NCBI GenBank assembly: GCA_050330055.1
Contig: JBHJOF010000332.1
Location: 1-6,027 of the forward strand
Direction: 5' to 3'
Length of the DNA: 6,027 nucleotides
From: JBHJOF01 sp050330055
GTDB taxonomy: Bacteria; Pseudomonadota; Alphaproteobacteria; Kiloniellales; JAKSDN01
Below, piece after piece: positions 1 through 5,265 of this stretch (its first letter is position 1; each line of letters opens with the position of its first letter). The position numbers were made by a program, and so were the translations under genes. The notes beneath the pieces were generated by a model. That model searched no databases and had not been told where the DNA came from. It saw only the letters and a program-made list of their open reading frames with translations.

Positions 1-1
1 C

Positions 2-2107
2 GATCCTTTCGATCCAGTGCTGATCAACCAGTCGCTGAAGTCGATCTTTGCCACGGGCCTGTTCGCCGACGTCACTCTGCGCCGCGAAGGCGATGCGTTG
101 ATCGTCACGGTGGTGGAGAACCCGATCATCAACCGCATTGCCTTCGAGGGGAACGATCGCATCAAGGACGAAACCCTGGCGGCCGAGACCGAACTCAGGC
201 CGCGCGTCGTCTTCACCCGCACCAAGGCGCAGAACGACGTGCAGCGCATACTCGAGCTCTATCGCCGCTCCGGCCGCTTCGCCGCGACCGTCGAGCCCAA
301 GGTGATCGAGCTGCCTCAGAATCGCGTCGACCTTGCCTTCGAGATCAGCGAGGGGCCGGTTACCGGCATCAAGTCGATCAACTTCATCGGCAACCGGGCC
401 TTCTCGGACAGCCGCCTGCGCGACGAGATCTCGACCACCGAGTCGTCGTTCTGGAACTTCCTCACGAGCAGCGACACCTACGATCCCGACCGGCTGACCT
501 TCGACCGCGAGCTGCTGCGCCGCTTCTATCTGAGCGAAGGCTATGCCGACTTCCGCGTGGTCTCCTCGGTGGCCGAGCTGACCCCGGACCGCGAGGGCTT
601 CATCATCACCTTCACGGTGGAGGAGGGACAGCGCTACCGCTTCGGCACCATCAACATCATCACCACGCTGCGCAACCTCGATCCGAACGTGCTGCGCGAG
701 GACCTGACGATCGTGGAGGGCGACTGGTACGATGCGAGCGAGATTGAGAAATCAATCGACAATCTGACCGAGCGGGTTGGCAATCTCGGCTATGCATTCG
801 TCGATATCCGGCCGCGCGCCGAGCGCGATCGCGACGCGCTCACAATCGACGTCACCTTCGAGATACTCGAGGGCCCCAAGGTTTTTGTCGAGCGCATCGA
901 TATTCAAGGCAACGTGCGGACCCTGGACGAGGTGATCCGGCGCGAGTTTCGCTTGGTAGAGGGCGACGCTTTCAACAGCGCCAAGCTGCGCCGCTCGCGT
1001 ACGCGAATCCAGAACCTCGGCTTCTTCAGCAACGTCGAGGTGGCGAATGAAGAGGGCACGGCGCCGGACCGCACGATCATCACCGTCGAGGTCGTAGAGC
1101 AGTCGACCGGCGACTTGACCTTCGGCGCCGGCTTCTCGTCGAGCGCCGGCCCGCTTGGCAGCATCGCCCTGCGCGAGCGCAATCTGCTGGGGCGCGGCCA
1201 GGACCTGCGGCTCGGATTCACGCTATCGGGCGAGCGCTCGCAGCTCGACCTCAGCTTCACCGAGCCCTACTTTCTGGATCGCAACCTCTCGGCCGGCTTC
1301 GATGCGTTTCGCGTCAAGCAGGAGCAGGACGAGAGTTCCTTCGACCAGGAACGGATCGGCGGTGGCCTGCGGGCCGGCTATCAGATCTCCGAGCATCTGC
1401 GTCAGGTGTGGCGCTACGTCTTCACCCGGCGCGACATAACGAACGTCTCTTCCAATGCCTCTCTTGTGATTCAGGCCGATGAGGGCGTGCGCTACGAATC
1501 GAGCATCGGTCAGGAGCTGACCTACGACACGCGCGATTCACGCTTCGACCCGCACGAGGGCTATACCGCCAGCCTCTCTACGACCTTTGCCGGGCTTGGC
1601 GGCGACGCGCGCTACGTGAAAACGACGCTTGGCGGCAGCTACTACTTTCCGCTGGCTGAGAAATTCACCCTCAGCGTGCAAGGCGAGGTCGGCGCCATTG
1701 AGGGCCTGGGCGAGGATACCCGGCCCAGTGACCGCTTCTTCCTCGGTGGCACCTCGTTCCGCGGCTTCGAGTTCGCCGGCATCGGGCCGCGCGACGCAAG
1801 GACCGAGGACTCGCTGGGCGGCAAGCGCTATTACACGGTGACGACGGAGTTCAGCTTCCCGCTGGGCCTGCCGGAGGAACTGGAAGTCCGCGGCCGTGTT
1901 TTCGGCATTGTTGGCTCGATATTCGACTTGGACAACAGTACAACAGCCAGGATCGACGACGAGTCCTCGCCGCGCGTCTCGATCGGTACCGGCCTCACCT
2001 GGAACTCGCCGTTCGGGCCGGTGTTGATCGATATCGGCTATCCTGTCGTCAAGGAAGACTTCGACAAGACCGAGCTGATCAGTTTTAGCTTCGGAACCAG
2101 GTTCTGA
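2..2107 (+). CDS. bamA: Outer membrane protein assembly factor BamA (5' end missing)
   Basis: BamA (Omp85 family) is the central outer-membrane subunit of the BAM complex, which folds and inserts beta-barrel proteins. The frame is open from base 2 (D-P-F-D-P-V-L-I-N-Q), so the signal peptide and most of POTRA1 lie outside the window. The GTG at 17 is internal to POTRA1 and is not a start. Counting from codon 17, I assign POTRA2 to about residues 34-112 (begins E-N-P-I-I-N-R-I-A-F-E-G-N), POTRA3 to about 113-203, POTRA4 to about 204-285 and POTRA5 to about 286-360. The beta-barrel runs from about 363 to 696. The loop-6 motif is present as F-R-G-F with the Arg at 582 (bases 1760-1762), where many family members have V-R-G-F. 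The chain ends I-S-F-S-F-G-T-R-F, a beta-signal with the expected terminal Phe. ompH starts 5 bp after the stop. Domain order and ends fit the family well; domain edges are estimates. Confidence 0.97.
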   Translation, partial: DPFDPVLINQSLKSIFATGLFADVTLRREGDALIVTVVENPIINRIAFEGNDRIKDETLAAETELRPRVVFTRTKAQNDVQRILELYRRSGRFAATVEPKVIELPQNRVDLAFEISEGPVTGIKSINFIGNRAFSDSRLRDEISTTESSFWNFLTSSDTYDPDRLTFDRELLRRFYLSEGYADFRVVSSVAELTPDREGFIITFTVEEGQRYRFGTINIITTLRNLDPNVLREDLTIVEGDWYDASEIEKSIDNLTERVGNLGYAFVDIRPRAERDRDALTIDVTFEILEGPKVFVERIDIQGNVRTLDEVIRREFRLVEGDAFNSAKLRRSRTRIQNLGFFSNVEVANEEGTAPDRTIITVEVVEQSTGDLTFGAGFSSSAGPLGSIALRERNLLGRGQDLRLGFTLSGERSQLDLSFTEPYFLDRNLSAGFDAFRVKQEQDESSFDQERIGGGLRAGYQISEHLRQVWRYVFTRRDITNVSSNASLVIQADEGVRYESSIGQELTYDTRDSRFDPHEGYTASLSTTFAGLGGDARYVKTTLGGSYYFPLAEKFTLSVQGEVGAIEGLGEDTRPSDRFFLGGTSFRGFEFAGIGPRDARTEDSLGGKRYYTVTTEFSFPLGLPEELEVRGRVFGIVGSIFDLDNSTTARIDDESSPRVSIGTGLTWNSPFGPVLIDIGYPVVKEDFDKTELISFSFGTRF

Positions 2108-2112
2108 TCGTC

Positions 2113-2697
2113 ATGCCCCGTTTGGAGTGGGTGCTGCGGCGCACGGCGGCCTGCTGTGTGCTTCTCGTTCTGGCATCGGTGCCGTCGCCATGGATGGACG
2201 GAGCCGCCCTTGGCGCCGGTGAGCAGCATCCGGTCGTCGCGATTATCGACATGCAGGAGATCCTCAGGGAATCGAAGGCTGTCCAGGAGATGCAGCGGCG
2301 CCTCGAGGAGCTGCGCAGCGACTACCAGGAGGAGTTCCGTAAGAAGGAAGAGGCCTTGCGGGAGCGCGACCAGGCGCTGTCGCGCGACCGCAACGTCTTG
2401 TCCGCCGACAGCTTCGCGCAGCGGCGCCAGGATCTCGAGCGGGCGGTTGCCACGGCGCAGCGCGAGATCCAGCAACGGCGCGAGGGCCTGGAAGCGCTGT
2501 TCGGCCAGGGCATGAACCAGGTGCGGCTCGAGCTGATCAGTATCGTTCAGGACATCGCCAGCAAGCGCGGCGCCGATCTGGTGCTGGCCAAGACCACGGT
2601 CGTACTGGTGCGCCCCGACCTGGAGATCACCGCCGAAGCCCTGGAGCAGCTCAACCAGCGCCTGCCGCGCATAGAGCTGCCGACCGCGGGCAACTGA
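2113..2697 (+). CDS. skp: Periplasmic chaperone OmpH/Skp family
   Basis: This 194-residue protein belongs to the Skp/OmpH family, trimeric periplasmic chaperones that hold unfolded outer-membrane proteins on their way to BamA. The N-terminus is a signal peptide: positive residues (R3, R9, R10), a hydrophobic core at about residues 12-23, and a likely signal peptidase I site after A-A-L-G-A near residue 35. The mature protein opens with a beta-strand (V-V-A-I-I-D-M-Q-E-I-L), the usual Skp start. A long charged, Gln/Arg/Glu-rich coiled coil of about residues 54-135 forms the tentacle helices. The end returns to the body domain (A-D-L-V-L-A-K-T-T-V-V-L-V). It is longer than E. coli Skp, mainly through the extended leader and a C-terminal tail. 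ATG 2113 is chosen because it keeps the leader and sits 5 bp after the bamA stop. A weak CCAGG at 2097-2101 may serve as ribosome binding site. Position between bamA and lpxD is typical. Confidence 0.93.
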   Translation: MPRLEWVLRRTAACCVLLVLASVPSPWMDGAALGAGEQHPVVAIIDMQEILRESKAVQEMQRRLEELRSDYQEEFRKKEEALRERDQALSRDRNVLSADSFAQRRQDLERAVATAQREIQQRREGLEALFGQGMNQVRLELISIVQDIASKRGADLVLAKTTVVLVRPDLEITAEALEQLNQRLPRIELPTAGN

Positions 2698-2699
2698 GG
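2695..2699 (+). promoter_or_regulatory. Ribosome binding site of lpxD overlapping the ompH stop
   Basis: The ompH stop codon TGA is followed directly by GG, so TGAGG doubles as a Shine-Dalgarno-like sequence 4 nt before the lpxD ATG at 2704. The spacing is short, which fits reinitiation by ribosomes finishing ompH. The site is read directly; its function is inferred. Confidence 0.5.
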
Positions 2700-2703
2700 C
2701 GTC

Positions 2704-3735
2704 ATGCCCGATCCCCGCTTCTTCCAGGCCAAGGGCCCCTTCACGCTGGCCGAGCTGGCGGAGATGGCCGGCGGCCGCCTGTCGGAGGGTGCCGATCCGG
2801 ACCGCCGCGTCAGCGACGTGGCCGCGCTCGGCGGCGCCGGGCCGCAGGATGTCAGCTTCCTGGACAACAAGCGCTATCTGCCGGCCTTCGAGCAGAGCCG
2901 GGCCGGCGCCTGCATCGTCGCCCCGCGCCACGCCGGGCGGGCGCCGGCCGGCATGGCGCTGATCCTGACCGAGAAGCCCTATCGCGGCTATGCCCAGGTT
3001 GCGCGTGCCTTCTACCCGGACAGGCCCGGCAGCGGCGAGATCCACCCGAGCGCGGCGATCGACCCCACGGCGCGGATCGGCGAGGGCTGCACGATCGGCC
3101 CTTATGCCGTGATCGAGGCCGGCGCCGAGCTTGGCGCCCGCTGCCAGGTCGGCGCCCAGGTTGTGATCGGCGCCGGCGTGGTGGTCGGCGAGGAGACCAG
3201 GATCGGCCACGGCGCCACGCTGAGCCACTGCCTGGTCGGTCGGCGCTGCCTGCTGCATGCCGGGGTGCGGATCGGCAGCCGGGGCTTCGGCTTCACCCTC
3301 GACGCCGAGGGCTATCTCGACGTGCCGCAGCTCGGCCGGGCGGTCATCGAGGACGAGGTCGAGATCGGCGCCAACTCCACGGTAGACCGCGGCTCCGGCC
3401 CGGACACGGTGATCGGGGCGGGCAGCAAGATTGATAATCTTGTGCAGATCGGGCACAACGTCCAGATCGGTCGGGGCTGCGTCCTGGTTGCGCAGTCCGG
3501 CGTCGCCGGCAGCTCCAAGCTGGAGGACTATGTGATGCTCGGCGCCCAGGGGGGCATCGCCGGGCACTTGGCGATTGGCAAGGGCGCCCAGATCGCCGCG
3601 CAGAGCGGCGTGATGCGCGATGTGCCTGCAGGCCTCTCGGTCTGCGGGGCGCCGGCCATTCCGATCAAGGAGTTCTTCCGGCTGGTCGGCATCTGGCAGC
3701 GCCAACTGAAAGCATCGAGGGCGAAGAATGACTGA
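2704..3735 (+). CDS. lpxD: UDP-3-O-(3-hydroxyacyl)glucosamine N-acyltransferase LpxD
   Basis: LpxD transfers a 3-hydroxyacyl chain from acyl carrier protein to the 2-amine of UDP-3-O-acyl-glucosamine, the third step of lipid A synthesis, in the cytoplasm. The 343 residues match the family length (E. coli has 341). Residues 1 to about 110 are the uridine-binding domain (F-F-Q-A-K-G-P-F-T-L-A-E-L-A; D-V-S-F-L-D-N-K-R-Y). From about 113 to 310 there are repeated hexapeptides of the left-handed beta-helix type (I-G-P-Y-A-V, I-G-A-G-V-V, I-G-H-G-A-T). The segment G-S-R-G-F-G-F is a conserved family motif. H251 in Q-I-G-H-N (bases 3454-3456) aligns with catalytic His239 of E. coli, and H288 in I-A-G-H-L aligns with His276. 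The C-terminal helix, about 315-343, is expected to contact acyl carrier protein. ATG 2704 is 6 bp after ompH, and the gene's end overlaps fabZ by 8 bp. Confidence 0.97.
   Translation: MPDPRFFQAKGPFTLAELAEMAGGRLSEGADPDRRVSDVAALGGAGPQDVSFLDNKRYLPAFEQSRAGACIVAPRHAGRAPAGMALILTEKPYRGYAQVARAFYPDRPGSGEIHPSAAIDPTARIGEGCTIGPYAVIEAGAELGARCQVGAQVVIGAGVVVGEETRIGHGATLSHCLVGRRCLLHAGVRIGSRGFGFTLDAEGYLDVPQLGRAVIEDEVEIGANSTVDRGSGPDTVIGAGSKIDNLVQIGHNVQIGRGCVLVAQSGVAGSSKLEDYVMLGAQGGIAGHLAIGKGAQIAAQSGVMRDVPAGLSVCGAPAIPIKEFFRLVGIWQRQLKASRAKND
3717..3721 (+). promoter_or_regulatory. Ribosome binding site of fabZ within lpxD
   Basis: GAGGG lies 6 nt before the fabZ ATG at 3728, inside the last codons of lpxD. It is the best Shine-Dalgarno match among the junctions here and supports the chosen fabZ start, which overlaps lpxD by 8 bp (ATGACTGA). 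Confidence 0.7.
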
Positions 3736-4201
3736 ACAGCAGGCCATGCGGCGCCGGGAGGTCGTGACCAAGGACGTGATGGAGATCATGCAGATGATCC
3801 CCCATCGCTTCCCCTTCCTGATGATCGACAAGGTGGTCGATATCATTCCCGACGTCGGCGCCATCGGCATCAAGAACGTCTCGATCAACGAGCCCTTTTT
3901 CCAGGGCCATTTCCCGCGCCAGCCGGTGCTGCCGGGCGTGCTGATCATCGAAGCCATGGCGCAGACCGCCGCGGTCTTCGTGGTCGAGACCCTGGAGGGC
4001 GCGGCCGCCGGCAAGCTGGTCTACTTCATGACCGTGGACGAGGCGCGCTTCCGCCGGCCGGTGTTCCCCGGCGACGTGCTGCGCATTCACGTGAGCAAGC
4101 TGCGCAACCGCAAGAACGTCTGGAAGTTCCGCGGCGAGGCGCGGGTCGACGGCACACTGATGGCCGAAGCCACCTATTCGGCGATGATCATGGACGACTG
4201 A
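3728..4201 (+). CDS. fabZ: 3-hydroxyacyl-[acyl-carrier-protein] dehydratase FabZ
   Basis: FabZ is a hot-dog-fold enzyme that dehydrates 3-hydroxyacyl-ACP to trans-2-enoyl-ACP in fatty acid elongation, in the cytoplasm. It competes with LpxA and LpxD for the same 3-hydroxyacyl-ACP pool, which explains its place between them. At 157 residues it is the normal length. Family landmarks are intact: I-P-H-R-F-P-F-L-M-I-D at 24-34, the catalytic His at 61 in F-Q-G-H-F-P (E. coli His54) and the catalytic Glu at 75 in P-G-V-L-I-I-E-A-M-A-Q (E. coli Glu68). The substrate-tunnel segment V-D-E-A-R-F-R-R-P-V-F-P-G-D is also present. Translation starts inside lpxD, and its TGA stop shares the A with the lpxA ATG (TGATG), so lpxA is probably translated by termination-reinitiation. 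Confidence 0.97.
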   Translation: MTEQQAMRRREVVTKDVMEIMQMIPHRFPFLMIDKVVDIIPDVGAIGIKNVSINEPFFQGHFPRQPVLPGVLIIEAMAQTAAVFVVETLEGAAAGKLVYFMTVDEARFRRPVFPGDVLRIHVSKLRNRKNVWKFRGEARVDGTLMAEATYSAMIMDD

Positions 4202-5001
4202 TGGCCGCGGTTCATGCCACGGCAGTGGTCGACAAGCAGGCCAGGCTCGGCAAGGACGTCTATGTCGGGCCCTACTGCATGGTCGGCCCAGAGGTCACGC
4301 TCGGCGACGGCGTGGTTCTGCACAGCCACGTGGTGATGGCGGGCCGGACCCGGATCGGACCGCGCACCGAGATTTACCCCTTTGCCTCGATCGGCCATCC
4401 GCCGCAGGATCTTAAGTACGCCGGCGAGCTCTCCGAGCTGGTGATCGGCGCGGACACCCGCATCCGCGAACAGGTCACCATGAACCCCGGCACCAAGGGC
4501 GGCGGCATGGTGACTCGGGTCGGCGACCGCTGCCTCTTCATGGTCGGCGCCCACGTGGCGCACGACTGCCAGATTGGCGACGGCGTCATCATGGCCAACA
4601 ACGCGACCCTGGCGGGCCACGTCACGGTCGGCGACAACGCCATCATCGGCGGCCTTTCGGCGGTGCGCCAGTTCGCGCGCATCGGCCGAAATGCCATGAT
4701 CGGCGGCATGTCCGGGGTCGAGCACGACGTCATTCCCTTCGGCCTGGTGCTGGGCGACCGGGCGCGGCTCGGCGGGCTCAACATCGTCGGCCTGAAGCGG
4801 CACGGCTTTTCGCGCGATGACATTTACCGCCTGCAGGACGTCTACAAGCTGCTGTTCGCGCCCGAGCGCACGCTGGCCGAGCGACTGGCCGAGGCGCAGG
4901 ACCGCTTCGCCCAGGAGGGGCCGATCGGCGAGCTGCTGACCTTCATCGCCGCCGACTCGTCGCTTGGGCTGTGCCAGCCGAAGCCGGAGCATGCCGGCTA
5001 G
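4201..5001 (+). CDS. lpxA: UDP-N-acetylglucosamine O-acyltransferase LpxA
   Basis: LpxA catalyses the first step of lipid A synthesis, moving a 3-hydroxyacyl chain from acyl carrier protein to the 3-position of UDP-GlcNAc. The 266 residues are close to the E. coli length (262) and align without net gaps at an offset of four. A left-handed beta-helix of hexapeptides fills about residues 1-185, followed by a helical C-terminal domain (G-L-K-R-H-G-F-S-R onward). Catalytic His is H121 in A-H-V-A-H-D-C (E. coli His125). K72, H140 and R200 match E. coli Lys76, His144 and Arg204. G169 matches Gly173, the hydrocarbon-ruler position, where Gly in E. coli goes with a C14 chain. Two departures: R156 replaces E. 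coli His160 (A-V-R-Q-F), and T-M-N-P-G-T replaces T-I-H-R-G-T. The TAG stop (4999-5001) is part of a CTAG that was the insertion site of the palindromic element that follows; the reading frame is unaffected. Confidence 0.96.
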   Translation: MAAVHATAVVDKQARLGKDVYVGPYCMVGPEVTLGDGVVLHSHVVMAGRTRIGPRTEIYPFASIGHPPQDLKYAGELSELVIGADTRIREQVTMNPGTKGGGMVTRVGDRCLFMVGAHVAHDCQIGDGVIMANNATLAGHVTVGDNAIIGGLSAVRQFARIGRNAMIGGMSGVEHDVIPFGLVLGDRARLGGLNIVGLKRHGFSRDDIYRLQDVYKLLFAPERTLAERLAEAQDRFAQEGPIGELLTFIAADSSLGLCQPKPEHAG

Positions 5002-5008
5002 GTCGTGA
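4991..5008 (+). other. Remnant of the ancestral lpxI start, now a 5-codon mini-ORF
   Basis: ATG 4991, within the 3' end of lpxA in another frame, now reads M-P-A-R-S and stops at TGA 5006-5008 inside the left terminal repeat of the inserted element. If the element and one CTAG are removed, the same frame runs ATG CCG GCT AGG CTC GGC into lpxI. The frame arithmetic is read directly from the sequence. That this was the native lpxI start, overlapping lpxA by 11 bp (4991-5001), is an inference, supported by the overlapping style of the other junctions in this block. Confidence 0.75.
4998..5001. repeat. Left target-site duplication CTAG
   Basis: CTAG directly abuts the left terminal inverted repeat, and an identical CTAG abuts the right one (5266-5269). 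The TAG is also the lpxA stop codon. Because CTAG is self-complementary, the duplication could instead be just TA, with an element two bases longer. Both readings give the same reconstructed empty site. Confidence 0.75.
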
Positions 5009-5031
5009 ACTCATAATAGGTGCGGCTCTGG
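5002..5031 (+). repeat. Left terminal inverted repeat (30 bp)
   Basis: Begins GTCGTGAACTCATAATAGG and ends GGCTCTGG. Its reverse complement occurs at 5236-5265 with a single mismatch (G at 5022 here, corresponding to A in the other arm). Weaker symmetry continues inward to about 5060, where GTTAGGAG (5053-5060) is mirrored by CTCCTAAC (5207-5214). Confidence 0.92.
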
Positions 5032-5128
5032 TATGAGCGAAATTGGCCTGCTGTTAGGAGCGACGACGAAGGACATGCCAAGGCATATTCGAGGAGGAGC
5101 GACGCGGCAGCAGGCCAATTTCGCCATA
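5032..5128 (+). repeat. Internal hairpin A of the palindromic element
   Basis: GCGAAATTGGCCTGCTG (5037-5053) is perfectly complementary to CAGCAGGCCAATTTCGC (5108-5124). Four more pairs past a bulged A at 5036 extend the arms to 5032-5053 and 5108-5128. The loop contains a small palindrome ATGCC-AA-GGCAT (5075-5086) and a 10-bp direct repeat AGGAGCGACG (5056-5065 and 5095-5104). There is no U-run after it, so it is not an intrinsic terminator. Confidence 0.85.
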
Positions 5129-5140
5129 TCCCTTCGGGAC

Positions 5141-5233
5141 GGGGCGGATTTTCGCCTGGGCCGCGTCGAGAAAAGCTTGTGGTGGCCCGCACCACGGCGC
5201 TTTCCTCTCCTAACCCAGGCGAAAATCCGCTCC
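5141..5233 (+). repeat. Internal hairpin B of the palindromic element
   Basis: GCGGATTTTCGCCTGGG (5144-5160) is perfectly complementary to CCCAGGCGAAAATCCGC (5214-5230). In RNA the stem could extend to 5141-5160 with 5214-5233 through one G-U pair. At its tip GTGGTG (5179-5184) pairs with CACCAC (5190-5195) around a 5-nt loop. Between hairpins A and B lies a short CCC-TTC-GGG hairpin (5130-5138). Confidence 0.85.
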
Positions 5234-5235
5234 CG

Positions 5236-5265
5236 CCAGAGCCGTACCTATTATGAGTTCACGAC
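5236..5265 (-). repeat. Right terminal inverted repeat, containing the lpxI start codon
   Basis: This is the reverse complement of 5002-5031 with one mismatch. Read on the + strand it ends TATTATGAGTTCACGAC. The ATG at 5253-5255 within it is the start of lpxI, so the last 13 bases of the element are coding sequence. Confidence 0.92.

Larger units (their letters stand above)
5002..5265. mobile_element. 264-bp palindromic MITE-like element between lpxA and lpxI
   Basis: This is a non-autonomous element with 30-bp terminal inverted repeats (5002-5031 and 5236-5265) matching at 29 of 30 positions, and CTAG on both flanks. It encodes no transposase; the open frames across it show no recognisable domain. 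Inside are two further inverted repeats, 17/17 each, forming hairpin A (5032-5128) and hairpin B (5141-5233). The whole element can therefore fold into an outer stem carrying two arms. It looks less GC-rich than the lpx genes around it, with runs such as TCATAATAGG and GAAAATCC. It fills the only large intergenic gap in an otherwise overlapping gene block. The CTAG target is compatible with IS5-family elements (YTAR targets), and a TA reading would also suit the IS630/Tc1 group. I do not recognise the parent element. MITE is the best name, but a transcribed palindromic repeat of ERIC type is an equivalent description. Confidence 0.85.

Noticed and set aside
17..19. GTG at 17 as the start of bamA
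   Set aside because: The frame is open to base 2, and the upstream residues D-P-F-D-P fit the BamA POTRA1 sequence, so the gene simply enters from the left edge.
2146..2160. Lipoprotein signal or twin-arginine signal in OmpH (Cys14-Cys15, Arg9-Arg10)
   Set aside because: The Cys pair lies at the start of the hydrophobic core rather than after it, and the Arg pair lacks the rest of the Tat motif. A standard Sec leader fits better.
2038..4014. Very long minus-strand open frame (658 codons) opposite bamA end, ompH, lpxD and fabZ
   Set aside because: It is antisense to four well-recognised genes. Its translation is low-complexity and rich in Asp, Ala, Gly and His with no family resemblance, as expected from strong third-position GC bias.
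5032..5233. Rho-independent terminator between lpxA and lpxI
   Set aside because: The hairpins are strong, but neither is followed by a T-run, and termination here would silence lpxI and probably lpxB.
5226..5254. Outward promoter in the right terminal repeat (TATTAT at 5249-5254 as -10)
   Set aside because: The position 17 bp upstream (5226-5231, TCCGCT) does not resemble a -35 box, and transcription from it would begin downstream of the lpxI ATG.
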